From assembly GCA_005879805.1 (NCBI GenBank), contig VBKL01000046.1, positions 18,139 to 82,138 of the forward strand: DNA of 64,000 bases. The letters run 5' to 3'. Positions 9,642 through 19,388 of the stretch are shown one piece after another. Made by a program: the position numbers and the translations under genes. Below the pieces are notes generated by a model that was given only the letters and a program-made list of their open reading frames with translations, did no database searches and was not told the origin of the DNA. This stretch comes from Deltaproteobacteria bacterium (GTDB lineage: Bacteria > Myxococcota > Myxococcia > Myxococcales > 40CM-4-68-19). Position 1 is the stretch's first letter, and each line of letters opens with the position of its first letter.

Positions 9642-10712
9642 TCAGGAAACCAGCGCCCGGCAGTGCTCCCTGGGCAACGTTACCCAGACGGACGTGCCCG
9701 GCGCGAAACTTTGCTCCGGCGCGGCGATGATGCGCAATTGCGAGCCGCCCTTCGCTTCCACGACGTAATCCCGGGTGCTGCCCAGGAAGACGTTGCGTAC
9801 CACGGTCGCCTGGACCGCGTTCGGCGACGCGGGCCGCGAAACGCCGTTCGAGAGCGCGATGTGATGCTGCCGGATGGAGACGGCGGCGTCGCGCCCGGCA
9901 GCGAGGGGAACGCCGTGGCATTCGATCGGGGCGCCCGCGAACTCCAGGTGCGTCGCGTCGATGGCCTTGCCGCGGAGGATGTTGCTGCCGCCCAGGAAGC
10001 GGGCGACGAACTCCGAGCGCGGCTCCTCGTAGACCTCCTCGGGCGAGCCGAACTGCTCGATGCGGCCGGCGTTCATCACCGCGATCCTGTCCGCGGTCGT
10101 CATCGCCTCGCCCTGATCGTGGGTCACGTAGATGCTGGTGTAGCGGTAGGCGTCGTGGAGCCTGCGCATCTCGAAGCGCATCTCCTCGCGCAGGCCGGTA
10201 TCGAGATTGGAGAGCGGCTCGTCGAGGAGCAACGTCTCCGGCTCGACGATGAGAGCGCGGGCCAGCGAGACGCGCTGCTGCTGCCCTCCGGAAAGCTCGG
10301 CGGGATACCGATCCGCCACCCCGTCGAGGTGCGTCGTCTGGAGGATCGCCGCCACCTTCTTCGCGATCGTTGCCCGATCCACGCGCCGGACTTCCAGCCC
10401 GTAGGCGACATTCTGCGCCACCGTCATGTGCGGCCACAGGGCGTATCCCTGGAACACCATCGAGACGTTGCGCTGCTCGGGCGAGAGGGTACGCGAAGGC
10501 GACGACACGACGCGATCGCCGAGGGAGATCTCGCCGGCGGTGGGAGACATGAATCCGGCAACGAGGCGCAGCGCGGTGGTCTTGCCGCAGCCGGAGGGCC
10601 CGAGCAGACACACCAGCTGTCCATGCTCGATCTCGAGCGTGACGTCGTCGAGGGCCGTCTGCGTTCCGTACCGCTTGGTGAGATTGCGCAAGATGACCGA
10701 CGACACGCTCAC
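9642..10712 (-). CDS. ABC transporter ATP-binding protein (FbpC/PotA-like)
   Basis: Walker A GPSGCGKTT, signature LSGGQQQRVSLARAL, Walker B LLLDEP; start overlaps stop of upstream gene (10709-10712). Confidence 0.93.
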   Translation of the reverse strand: MSVSSVILRNLTKRYGTQTALDDVTLEIEHGQLVCLLGPSGCGKTTALRLVAGFMSPTAGEISLGDRVVSSPSRTLSPEQRNVSMVFQGYALWPHMTVAQNVAYGLEVRRVDRATIAKKVAAILQTTHLDGVADRYPAELSGGQQQRVSLARALIVEPETLLLDEPLSNLDTGLREEMRFEMRRLHDAYRYTSIYVTHDQGEAMTTADRIAVMNAGRIEQFGSPEEVYEEPRSEFVARFLGGSNILRGKAIDATHLEFAGAPIECHGVPLAAGRDAAVSIRQHHIALSNGVSRPASPNAVQATVVRNVFLGSTRDYVVEAKGGSQLRIIAAPEQSFAPGTSVWVTLPREHCRALVS

Positions 10713-11482
10713 TTCCCCGTGAAGATTGGTTTGCGCTTCTCCAAGAAGGCGCGCCTTCCCTCGACGTAATCCTCGCTCGCGAAGCAGCGCGCGACGAGGT
10801 CGGCCATGCGTGCGAGATCGCGCTCGCTCTCGGGCTTGAGCACTTCGACCGCGATCTGCTTGAGCGCGCCGACGGTGAGCGGCGCGTTCGACGCGATGCC
10901 CTCCGCGTACTCCTTGACGAAGGGGGCGAGCTCCAGGTCGGGCAACACGCGGTCGACGAGGCCCATGGAAAACGCCTCGTCGGCCCCGAGCTGGCGGGCG
11001 CTGAAGAAGATGTCCTTGGTGTGCGAAGGGCCGATGGTATCGATGTAGCGCTTGAGCCCCGCGTACCCGTATCCCAGCCCGAGCTTCGCGGCGGGCAGCG
11101 CAAACTTCGATCCGGTCGAGCAGAACCGCAGATCGCAGCAGACCGCGAGGTTGAGCCCGCCGCCGAGGCAGTATCCCTGGATCTGGGCGAGGGTCGGCTT
11201 CGGGAAGGTGGCGATGGTCGAGTAAACGCCTTCGGTGGTGGCGTTGTATCGGAGCACGGCTTCCCGGGTGGCGCGCTCGTCCTCGAACTTGGAGATGTCG
11301 GCGCCGGAGACGAAGGCCTTCCCGCCGGCGCCGGTGAGGACCACCACCCGGATCCCGGGGTCGGCGGCGAAGTCCAGAAGGATGCCTCGCGCCGCTTCCC
11401 ACATTTCGAGCGAGACGGCGTTGTGGCGGGCGGGATTGTCGAAGATCAGGGTGCCGACGCGCCCTTCCTTGCGGGACGTCAT
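10709..11482 (-). CDS. Enoyl-CoA hydratase/isomerase family protein
   Basis: KAFVSGADISKFEDER, GYCLGGGLNLAVCCDLRFCS crotonase motifs; alternative GTG start at 11509. Confidence 0.92.
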   Translation of the reverse strand: MTSRKEGRVGTLIFDNPARHNAVSLEMWEAARGILLDFAADPGIRVVVLTGAGGKAFVSGADISKFEDERATREAVLRYNATTEGVYSTIATFPKPTLAQIQGYCLGGGLNLAVCCDLRFCSTGSKFALPAAKLGLGYGYAGLKRYIDTIGPSHTKDIFFSARQLGADEAFSMGLVDRVLPDLELAPFVKEYAEGIASNAPLTVGALKQIAVEVLKPESERDLARMADLVARCFASEDYVEGRRAFLEKRKPIFTGK

Positions 11483-11541
11483 CTTGCCGGCGGGGTGGCT
11501 TTGTTCCACGGGCTCGTCGCTCCTCGCTGTGAGAGACTCTT

Positions 11542-12720
11542 TTAGACGATCTTGCCCTCTCGCAGCGACTCGATCTCCTTGTCGGAGAACCCCATCTCGC
11601 GCAGGACCTCGGCGGTGTGCTCGCCCCGGCCCGGCGGCACGGTGTCGAGCCGGCTCGGGGTCCGCCCGAGCGTCATCGGCTGTCCGACGACGCGCACCGA
11701 CTCCTTCTGCTGCACCATGCCGAGATGCTCGACCTGGGGATCTGCGAAGACCTGATCGATCCGGTAGATCGGCCCGCAAGGAACGCCGGCGTCGTTCAAC
11801 TGCGCAACCCACCCGGCGCTGGGCCGCTTCACGAAATATGTCTCGAGAACCGAGTTCAGCGCGTCGCGGTTCTTCGAGCGCGCCGCCGCGGTCGCGTAAT
11901 CGGGATCGCTCATCAGCGCCTGCGCGCCGATGGCATGGCAGAGCCGCTCCCACATCGTTCCGCCCACCGCGGCGACGTTGATGTGGCCGTCGCTCGTCTT
12001 GAACACGCCGGTCGGAATGCTGGTCGGGTGGTTGTTGCCGGCCTGCTTGGGGACCTCGCCCGCATTGAGCCAGCGCGAAGCCTGGAAATCGAGCATGAAG
12101 ATCTGGGCCTGCAGAAGCGAGGTCTGGACCTCCTGCCCCTTCCCCGATTCCTCCCGCTCGAGCAGCGCGACGAGGATCCCGAGCGCGCAGAAGAGCCCTG
12201 CGGTGAGGTCCGCGATGGGAATGCCCACCCGCATCGGGCCCCGCCCCGGCTCGCCGGTGATCGACATGAGACCGCCCAGTCCCTGCGCGATCTGATCGAC
12301 TCCGGGCCTGTCGCGATAGGGGCCGTCCTGGCCGAATCCGGAGATGCTCGCGTAGACGAGCCGCGGGTTCACCTGGCTGAGTGCCGCATAGTCGATGCCC
12401 AGCCTGATCTTCACGTCGGGCCGGAAGTTCTCCACCACCACGTCGGCCCGCGCAGCGAGACGCCGCAGCACGGCGACTCCTTCCTTCGATTTCAAATCGA
12501 TGGTGACGCTGCGCTTGTTGCGATGCAGGTTCTGGAAGTCGGGGCCGTCGCGCGGCCCGCCGGGCGGGTCGCTCGCGTCGAGGTGCTCGGGAGGCTCGAT
12601 CTTGACGACGTTCGCTCCCCAGTCAGCAAGCTGGCGGACGCAGGTCGGTCCCGCGCGGACCCGGGTGAGATCGAGCACCGTGAAGCGGGACAGCGCGGTG
12701 GAAGCGCGGGGGGCCGGCAT
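11542..12720 (-). CDS. CaiB/BaiF family CoA-transferase
   Basis: VLDLTRVRAGPTCVRQLADWGANVVKIEPP; NKRSVTIDLKSKEG; DVVVENFRPDV. Confidence 0.95.
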   Translation of the reverse strand: MPAPRASTALSRFTVLDLTRVRAGPTCVRQLADWGANVVKIEPPEHLDASDPPGGPRDGPDFQNLHRNKRSVTIDLKSKEGVAVLRRLAARADVVVENFRPDVKIRLGIDYAALSQVNPRLVYASISGFGQDGPYRDRPGVDQIAQGLGGLMSITGEPGRGPMRVGIPIADLTAGLFCALGILVALLEREESGKGQEVQTSLLQAQIFMLDFQASRWLNAGEVPKQAGNNHPTSIPTGVFKTSDGHINVAAVGGTMWERLCHAIGAQALMSDPDYATAAARSKNRDALNSVLETYFVKRPSAGWVAQLNDAGVPCGPIYRIDQVFADPQVEHLGMVQQKESVRVVGQPMTLGRTPSRLDTVPPGRGEHTAEVLREMGFSDKEIESLREGKIV

Positions 12721-12731
12721 GGCGAAGGCCC

Positions 12732-13484
12732 TCACTTTCCGATGCCGAGAAGCTCCACGGTGAAGACGAGCGTCGCGCCGGGCGGGATCTGCGGGGGACG
12801 CCCCTGATCGCCATACGCCGTCGAGGAAGGGCAGACGAGGCGCGCCTTCCCGCCCACCTTGATCCGTTGCACGCCCTGCGTCCAGCACGAGATCACTTGA
12901 TTGAGCGGGAATTCAGCGCCGTCGCTCTTGTCGAAGCTCTTGCCGTCGGCCAGCCGGCCCTCGTACTTCACCCTGACGTGATCGGTCGCGGCCGGTTGCG
13001 GGCCGTCGCCGGCGCGCTCGGTCACCACCACGACGCCGCTGGGCAGGGTGGTGGCGCCGCGCTCCTTCGCCATCTGCTGGGCCACCTTGCGGCCCCGATC
13101 CTTCTCGGCGGCGACCTGCGGGTTCGCTCGCCGCCCGAGGACGGCGTCCACCTTGGGCCCCCATTCGTCGAGGTCCGGATCGCGCAGCATCAGCTTGCGG
13201 TTGGCGGCCGCGTCGGTGAAGCCCCGCTCGACGATCTGCAACTCCTTCGGCGAGAGATGGTAGCCGCCGATCTTCTGCCCGAGGATGGCGCCGAGCGCGT
13301 AGAGCGCCTCTTTTTCGTCGGCCGCAGAAGGAGCCTTCTCCGCCTCCTTGGGAGGATTGCGCGCGCGTTCTTCCCGCTCCTCGCGTTCGCGCTCTTCGCG
13401 CTCGGAACCGCGCTGTTCCGGGGAGGCCTCCACGCGTACCGCCAGCGCGACGAGGACGACGGCCGCGACCCGCATGGGCTTCAT
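12732..13484 (-). CDS. FKBP-type peptidyl-prolyl cis-trans isomerase, exported
   Basis: DHVRVKYEGRLADGKSFDKS...FPLNQVISCWTQGVQRIKVGGKARLVCPSSTAYGDQG...PPGATLVFTVELL; N-terminal FKBP dimerisation-like helices. Confidence 0.93.
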   Translation of the reverse strand: MKPMRVAAVVLVALAVRVEASPEQRGSEREEREREEREERARNPPKEAEKAPSAADEKEALYALGAILGQKIGGYHLSPKELQIVERGFTDAAANRKLMLRDPDLDEWGPKVDAVLGRRANPQVAAEKDRGRKVAQQMAKERGATTLPSGVVVVTERAGDGPQPAATDHVRVKYEGRLADGKSFDKSDGAEFPLNQVISCWTQGVQRIKVGGKARLVCPSSTAYGDQGRPPQIPPGATLVFTVELLGIGK

Positions 13485-13729
13485 CAGGGAGCCTTGTCGT
13501 TCGATCCGCCGTCCGGAGCGTCGGGATGCGGCCTCGGCAGCGGTTTCACGGGATGGACGCGCTTTTCTTCCTGCCGCTTCGCCGGCGGAATGTCCCGCAG
13601 CGGTGGCGAGGTGTCCGATTGTGAGCCGGTCACCTCGGGCCCTTTTTGCTCGGGCGGAGGCGGACCTCCGTCGGATTCGCACGCGGCACTTGCGGTGAGC
13701 GCGAGCGAGAGGGCGGCGAGCTTGCGCAT
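13484..13729 (-). CDS. Small putative lipoprotein
   Basis: MRKLAALSLALTASAAC lipobox-like leader; stop overlaps start of the FKBP gene. Confidence 0.55.
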   Translation of the reverse strand: MRKLAALSLALTASAACESDGGPPPPEQKGPEVTGSQSDTSPPLRDIPPAKRQEEKRVHPVKPLPRPHPDAPDGGSNDKAP

Positions 13730-13967
13730 GTCCGACAAATCGCCGGTCGCCGTGCGGATTGTCAAGGCGAGCGGAACAGCGGGTTTTGAACAAGCGACGC
13801 TGCGCACGCGAGCGCGGGGCGTTCAGGCGTAAATGTGCCGAATCGTTTCGGTGTTGGTCAACGGGCCGACATGCGCCGTGGAAGTCGGCTTTTGTCCCTT
13901 TGACAAGAACAGGCTGTTGGCGCGACCTTGCCCCTGCCCGCACCCCCTACTGGCAGGAGATCGGTCG

Positions 13968-16862
13968 ATGCCCCGTCTTCCCCGCCGCGTGCCCCGCGCA
14001 GGTCTTCCCCTGTCTTGCCTCGTCCTCGCCGGCCTATGCGCCTGCGGGACCGAGCCAGGGCGACAACCACAACCCGAAGAGATGGTCCCCGTCCTACGAG
14101 GCGCGGAGATCACCCCGGCCTTGCACCATGACGAGTCCGCGCCGCTGCGACTGATGCCGGTCGCGCCCCGCGCTGCCGGATTCATCGAGCACGAAGTGAA
14201 GAGGATCCCGCGCAACTTCAACACCGCCAAGGCCCCGGACCCCGCGTTGCAGAGCGCGGCACCCGCGCTGCTCGTGCCCACGACGAGCACCAATTTCGAC
14301 GGCGTCGGCCAGGGATTCTCGGGCCCGGCCGGTACCTTCACCGTCAATTCCGCTCCGCCGGATACCAACGGCGACGTGGGACCGAACCATTACGTACAGA
14401 TCGTCAATACCGATTTCGCGGTCTTCAACAAGACCGGCACGGCGCTCTTCGGGCCAGTACCGATCAATACCTTGTGGAGCGGCTTCGGCGGCGGCTGCCA
14501 GACCAACAACGACGGCGATCCGGTGGCCGTCTACGATCCGATCGCCAACCGCTGGGTGATCTCCCAGTTCTCGGTGACCGGAGCGAACGGCGGAACCGTT
14601 CCCTTCCTGCAGTGCGTGGCCGTCTCGCAGACGGCGGACCCGACCGGCTCCTATTTCCGTTACTCGTTCCCGTACACGGGCTTCAACGACTACCCGAAGA
14701 TGGGCGTGTGGCCCGACGGCTATTACACGACCTTCAACATGTTCAACGCGGCCGGCACCGCGTTCCAGGGCGCCAAGATCTGCGCCTACGACCGCGCCAA
14801 GATGCTGACCGGCGCAGCCGCCACCCAGCAGTGCTTCAACACCAGCACCTCCTTCGGCGGCCTCCTGCCCTCGGACCTCGACGGCTCGCGGCTGCCCCCG
14901 GCGGGATCGCCCAACTACGTCCTCGCCCTCGGCTCGACGGCCAACACGCTCGCCTTCTGGAAGTTCCACGCCGACTTCACCACGCCGGCGAACTCGACCT
15001 TCACCGGTCCCACCACCCTCGCCACCGCGGCCTACAGCGAAGCGTGCGGCGGCGGCACTTGCATCCCGCAGAGCGGAACCACCCAGCAGCTCGATTCGCT
15101 GGCCGACCGCCTCATGTTCCGCCTTGCCTACCGCAACTTCGCCGACCACGAAGCGCTGGTCGTGAACCACTCCATCACGGCGGGCTCCTCGACGGGCGTG
15201 CGCTGGTACGAGGTCCGCCTCGCCAACGGGACGCCGTCGATCTTCCAGCAGGGCACCTACGCGCCCGACGCCTCGTTCCGCTGGATGGGGTCCATCGCCA
15301 TGGACCAGACCGGCAACATGGGTCTCGGCTTCAGCGTGTCGAGCTCCTCGCTGCATCCGCAGATCCACTACACGGGCCGCCTGGTCACCGACACCGCCGG
15401 CACCATGCCTCAGGGCGAAGGAACCATCCTCAACGGCCCGGGATCGCAGACGGCCAACCTGTCGAGATGGGGCGACTACTCGATGATGGCAGTCGACCCG
15501 TCCGACGACTGCACCTTCTGGTACACGACCGAGTACCTCCCCGCGAACGGCACCTTCAACTGGAAGACCCGGATCGGGTCCTTCAAGTTCCCGAACTGCG
15601 GCGCGGCGGCCACGAACGACTTCTCCATCTCCGCGAGCCCCAACGCGCTCACGCTGGGGCAGAACGCGACCGGCACGAGCACCATCTCGACGGCGGTGGT
15701 CTCGGGCACCGCGGAAACCGTGAGTCTGTCCGTGAGCGGCACGCCCGCGGGCGCGACGGCGTCGCTCAGCCCGACCTCCGTCACCGCGGGTGGAAGCTCG
15801 ACCTTGACGGTGAACGCCGGGACCGCGGCCGGAGGGACCTACACGCTCACCGTCACGGGCACCTCGCCGAGCGCGACGCACTCGACCACGGTGACGCTCA
15901 CCGTGCAGGGTCCGCCGCCTCCGCCTGACTTCTCCGTCTCGATCTCGCCGGCGAGCAACACGGTCGCCGCGGGCGGATCCGTCGCGTACACCGTCAGCAC
16001 CGGAGCGCTGAACGGCAGCACGCAGAGCATCTCGCTCTCCGTCTCGGGCCTCCCGGCGGGCGTGACCGGCTCCTTCAGTGCCAACCCGGTGACCGCGGGC
16101 GGAAGCTCGACCCTCACCCTGACCGCTGCTTCGACCGCGGCGGCGACCACGGCGACGTTCACCGTCACCGGCACGTCGGGCACCGTGAGCCACAGCGCGA
16201 GCGCCTCGGTGACGGTCACCGCGGCGAACGGCGACACCCAGTTGCAGAACGGCGTCGCGGTCACGAACCTCTCCGGCGCCACCAACTCGCAGCAGTTCTT
16301 CTTCATCGCGGTGCCGGCCGGACAGGCATCGCTCACCGTGCAGATCAGCGGCGGCACGGGAGACGCCGATCTGTACGTCCGCTTCGGAGCGCATCCGACC
16401 ACCTCCACCTTCGACTGCAGGCCGTTCATCAACGGCAACAACGAGACCTGCAGCTTCACCAATCCGGCGGCGGGCAACTGGTTCATCATGCTGAACGGCT
16501 TCGCCACCTACTCCGGCGTGACGCTGAAGGCGACGTACGCGGTGGACACCACCACGCCGCTCAGCAACAACGTGCCGGTGACCAACATCTCCGGCGCTTC
16601 CGGCTCGCAGCAGTTCTGGAAGCTGACCGTGCCGTCGGGACAAACGCAGGTCGTCTTCAACATCTCCGGAGGCACGGGCGACGCGGACCTCTACGTCCGC
16701 CGCGGGGCCCGTCCGACCACCGCCACCTTCGACTGCAGGCCGTTCATCAACGGAAACAACGAGACCTGCACCTTCACCAATCCGGTGGCGGGCGATTATT
16801 TCGTGATGCTCCGGGGCTTCGCAGCCTTCTCCGGAGTCACGCTCGTCGGCCACTTCCCGTAA
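13968..16862 (+). CDS. Large secreted lipoprotein with Ig-like repeats and two tandem PPC-like domains
   Basis: LVLAGLCACGT leader; two near-identical C-terminal modules SGGTGDADLYVR.GA.PTT.TFDCRPFINGNNETC.FTNP. Confidence 0.88.
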   Translation: MPRLPRRVPRAGLPLSCLVLAGLCACGTEPGRQPQPEEMVPVLRGAEITPALHHDESAPLRLMPVAPRAAGFIEHEVKRIPRNFNTAKAPDPALQSAAPALLVPTTSTNFDGVGQGFSGPAGTFTVNSAPPDTNGDVGPNHYVQIVNTDFAVFNKTGTALFGPVPINTLWSGFGGGCQTNNDGDPVAVYDPIANRWVISQFSVTGANGGTVPFLQCVAVSQTADPTGSYFRYSFPYTGFNDYPKMGVWPDGYYTTFNMFNAAGTAFQGAKICAYDRAKMLTGAAATQQCFNTSTSFGGLLPSDLDGSRLPPAGSPNYVLALGSTANTLAFWKFHADFTTPANSTFTGPTTLATAAYSEACGGGTCIPQSGTTQQLDSLADRLMFRLAYRNFADHEALVVNHSITAGSSTGVRWYEVRLANGTPSIFQQGTYAPDASFRWMGSIAMDQTGNMGLGFSVSSSSLHPQIHYTGRLVTDTAGTMPQGEGTILNGPGSQTANLSRWGDYSMMAVDPSDDCTFWYTTEYLPANGTFNWKTRIGSFKFPNCGAAATNDFSISASPNALTLGQNATGTSTISTAVVSGTAETVSLSVSGTPAGATASLSPTSVTAGGSSTLTVNAGTAAGGTYTLTVTGTSPSATHSTTVTLTVQGPPPPPDFSVSISPASNTVAAGGSVAYTVSTGALNGSTQSISLSVSGLPAGVTGSFSANPVTAGGSSTLTLTAASTAAATTATFTVTGTSGTVSHSASASVTVTAANGDTQLQNGVAVTNLSGATNSQQFFFIAVPAGQASLTVQISGGTGDADLYVRFGAHPTTSTFDCRPFINGNNETCSFTNPAAGNWFIMLNGFATYSGVTLKATYAVDTTTPLSNNVPVTNISGASGSQQFWKLTVPSGQTQVVFNISGGTGDADLYVRRGARPTTATFDCRPFINGNNETCTFTNPVAGDYFVMLRGFAAFSGVTLVGHFP

Positions 16863-16876
16863 TCGAGATGCGGGGG

Positions 16877-16907
16877 CCGCGCCGGCAGGATCACCCTGCC
16901 GGCGCGG
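16877..16907. terminator. Perfect 13-bp hairpin (terminator-like)
   Basis: ccgcgccggcagg - atcac - cctgccggcgcgg, directly after stop at 16862 and 5 nt before the ATG at 16912. Confidence 0.6.
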
Positions 16908-16911
16908 CGCC

Positions 16912-17802
16912 ATGCGAGTATCTGCCGTGGTGAAGCACTGCACGGTCGATCTCGACGGCCCCGTCCACTACGCTGATTTCGGCGGATCGGGTCGTCCGAT
17001 CGTGCTCGTGCACGGCCTGGGCGGCTCCCATCTCAACTGGCTCGCGGTCGCTCCTCGCCTTGCGCAGAAGGGCCGCGTCGTCGCCCTCGATCTCGCCGGC
17101 TTCGGCCGGACCCCGACGGCAGGCCGGACCGCCCGCATCGGCGCCAACCGGAAGCTCCTCGGTCGATTTCTCGAGAGCGTCGCTCGCGAGCCGGCGGTGC
17201 TGGTCGGGAACTCCATGGGCGGATATCTCGCCCTCGCGGAGGCCGCCGCCGAACCGTCCCGGGTAGCCGCGCTGGTCCTGGTCAGCCCGGCGGTCCCGAC
17301 GCCGCTCGGCACGCGCATCGACCCCAGGGTACTCGCCTTCTTTTTCGGCACCTCCTTGCCGTTCCTCGGCCGGGCGCTCCTGCGCCTGCGGGCGATCCGC
17401 GGACCGGAGGTCGCCGTGCGGGATCTGATGGCGCTGTGCTGCGTCGACTCCTCGCGCATCGGCCGCGAGGTCTTCGACGCCCACGTCGAGCTGGCACGAG
17501 AGCGGGCGGTGCAGGGATCGGAATCGAGGCGCGCCTTCCTCGAAGCGCAGCGCTCGCTCTTGTGGCGGCTCGTCCGCCGCCGCCGTTTCCTGCGGATGAT
17601 CCGCGGCATCGAGGCACGCGCGCTCATTGTGCAGGGCGAGCGCGACCGGCTGGTGCGACTGGCGGCGGCCCGCGCGCTGGCCAGCGCCCGACCCGACTGG
17701 CGCCTCGCGATCCTCGACGACGTCGGACATGTGCCGCAGCTCGAGGCGCCGGACCGGTTCCTGGCCGAGGTGGCCAGCTTTCTGGACCTCACTGGGCCTT
17801 GA
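16912..17802 (+). CDS. Alpha/beta hydrolase
   Basis: IVLVHGLGGSHLNW, nucleophile elbow GNSMGG, DDVGHVPQLEAPDRF. Confidence 0.92.
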   Translation: MRVSAVVKHCTVDLDGPVHYADFGGSGRPIVLVHGLGGSHLNWLAVAPRLAQKGRVVALDLAGFGRTPTAGRTARIGANRKLLGRFLESVAREPAVLVGNSMGGYLALAEAAAEPSRVAALVLVSPAVPTPLGTRIDPRVLAFFFGTSLPFLGRALLRLRAIRGPEVAVRDLMALCCVDSSRIGREVFDAHVELARERAVQGSESRRAFLEAQRSLLWRLVRRRRFLRMIRGIEARALIVQGERDRLVRLAAARALASARPDWRLAILDDVGHVPQLEAPDRFLAEVASFLDLTGP

Positions 17803-18085
17803 GCAGCTCGAGCAGCTCAGGACCTATCTCCGTGAAAGAGATTCCCATGCGGCCCCGCAGATTTACGCTGGAATCGCCGGGCACGGTCCAGACCACGCGT
17901 CCCGAGAATGGAACCTTCTTGCCGAGACCTTCGATTGCGCCCTTGACGACGGTCTTCGGCGCGAGCACACGCATGGTTTCGGTGCAGAAACCGCCCGACG
18001 ACACGTCCGTCGTGAACGAAACCGCCGTCCCGAGAAGCACTTTGAAGCGCCGCCGCTTGCGGGCAGCACCCCGCGTGTTTCGCAT
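17789..18085 (-). CDS. PilZ domain protein
   Basis: RKRRRFKVLL...FTTDVSSGGFCTET; GRMGISFTEI. Confidence 0.7.
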   Translation of the reverse strand: MRNTRGAARKRRRFKVLLGTAVSFTTDVSSGGFCTETMRVLAPKTVVKGAIEGLGKKVPFSGRVVWTVPGDSSVNLRGRMGISFTEIGPELLELLKAQ

Positions 18086-18232
18086 GACCCCCCCGACTTT
18101 TCCGACGTGACACGCGTCTTGCGTCAAGTCAAGAAGCCAGGCATCTAGCCACTGGGGCCAGAATCCTGGCCCGCAGGAAATCCCCTCTAGCGACCGCCGG
18201 TTGGGCGGCGCGGCCACAGTCGTCGATCCGCC

Positions 18233-18775
18233 ATGGACCCTCTCCGGACAGCGAACCTCCTCCTCGAACCGCTCACCTCCGCGGATTACAAATGGGTAAT
18301 CGGGCTCTATGCCGACGCCGAAGTCATGCGGTACATCGGCAGCGGCGGCCCGCGCAGCGAAGAGGAGTCGCGGCAAAGACTCGATTGGTTCCTGGACCAG
18401 GCCGGCCGCCTGGGATTCGGATACTGGATGGTGCTCGACCGCGCCTCTCGCGAGCCGGTCGGCGGCGCGATGCTGATGGTCCGCAAGCCCGGCTCCAAGG
18501 TCGAGCTCGGGTTCGCGCTCGCCCGGGCAGCCTGGGGGCGCGGCATCGCCACGGAGGCAGCGCGGGCGCTCATCGACCACGCATTCGAGGCCCTCGGCAT
18601 ACCCGAGATCGAGGCGTTCACCCATCCGGACAACGCGCCCTCGGGAGCGGTGCTGCGCAAGGCGGGGATGGTGGACAGGGGCCTCGCAACCGGCCCCTAC
18701 GGAGACGTCGACCGCAGATACGCCATCACCCGCGAAGAGTGGCGCTCCGCACGTCCCCCACGCCGGCATGACTAA
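18233..18775 (+). CDS. GNAT family N-acetyltransferase (RimJ/RimL-like)
   Basis: RTANLLLEPLTSADY; VELGFALARAAWGRGIATEAARALIDHAF; NAPSGAVLRKAGM. Confidence 0.92.
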   Translation: MDPLRTANLLLEPLTSADYKWVIGLYADAEVMRYIGSGGPRSEEESRQRLDWFLDQAGRLGFGYWMVLDRASREPVGGAMLMVRKPGSKVELGFALARAAWGRGIATEAARALIDHAFEALGIPEIEAFTHPDNAPSGAVLRKAGMVDRGLATGPYGDVDRRYAITREEWRSARPPRRHD

Positions 18776-18785
18776 TTTTTCTCCC

Positions 18786-19340
18786 ATGCGGCGGCTCCTG
18801 ACGATCGCCCTGCTCCTCGCCGGCTCGGCGTGCGGGTTCGGGTCGGACGGCGCATCGGGCTCGGGCACTCCGGAACCCACGCCGCCGGGAGAGCCGCAAG
18901 TCTGGCTGGATACGCAAAATGCCGTGCGGCACCGGGCGCAGCCACCGCCGGTGCCGGCGCTCGCGGATTTCACCTGGTCGTCGGCCGCGGCCGCCGTCGC
19001 GCAGGACTGGGCCAACCGGTGCACCTACCAGCACAACGCGGGACGCGGAAACCGTGGCGAGAACATCGCCGCAAGCGCGCCGCCGGGCTCCACCATCGCG
19101 GACACCGTGAACGCCTGGGCGGGCGAGGCGAGCTTCTACGACCACGCCAAGAACTCGTGCGACGCCGGCCAGGACTGCGGCCACTACACGCAGATCGTGT
19201 GGCGCGACAGCGTTCGCGCCGGCTGCGCGCGTCAGACCTGCACGATCAACTCGCCGTTCGGCGCGCAGAACCCCAACTGGGACTTCTGGGTCTGCGACTA
19301 CGAGCCGCCCGGCAACGTCATCGGGCAGCGGCCGTACTGA
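18786..19340 (+). CDS. CAP (SCP/PR-1-like) domain lipoprotein
   Basis: LLLAGSAC lipobox; GENIAAS, CGHYTQIVWRDSVRAGCA, VCDYEPPGNVIGQ signature. Confidence 0.92.
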   Translation: MRRLLTIALLLAGSACGFGSDGASGSGTPEPTPPGEPQVWLDTQNAVRHRAQPPPVPALADFTWSSAAAAVAQDWANRCTYQHNAGRGNRGENIAASAPPGSTIADTVNAWAGEASFYDHAKNSCDAGQDCGHYTQIVWRDSVRAGCARQTCTINSPFGAQNPNWDFWVCDYEPPGNVIGQRPY

Positions 19341-19347
19341 AGCACGA

Positions 19348-19377
19348 AGGGCCCCCGGCATCGCCGCCCGGGGCCCT
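19348..19377. terminator. Bidirectional terminator-like hairpin between convergent genes
   Basis: agggcccc ... ggggccct arms between stops at 19340 (+) and 19389 (-). Confidence 0.55.
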
Positions 19378-19388
19378 CCGGAATCGAG

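Noticed and set aside
14094-16943. 949-aa antisense ORF opposite the PPC-domain protein
   Set aside because: Arg/Gly-rich shadow ORF with no recognisable motifs; sense gene well supported.
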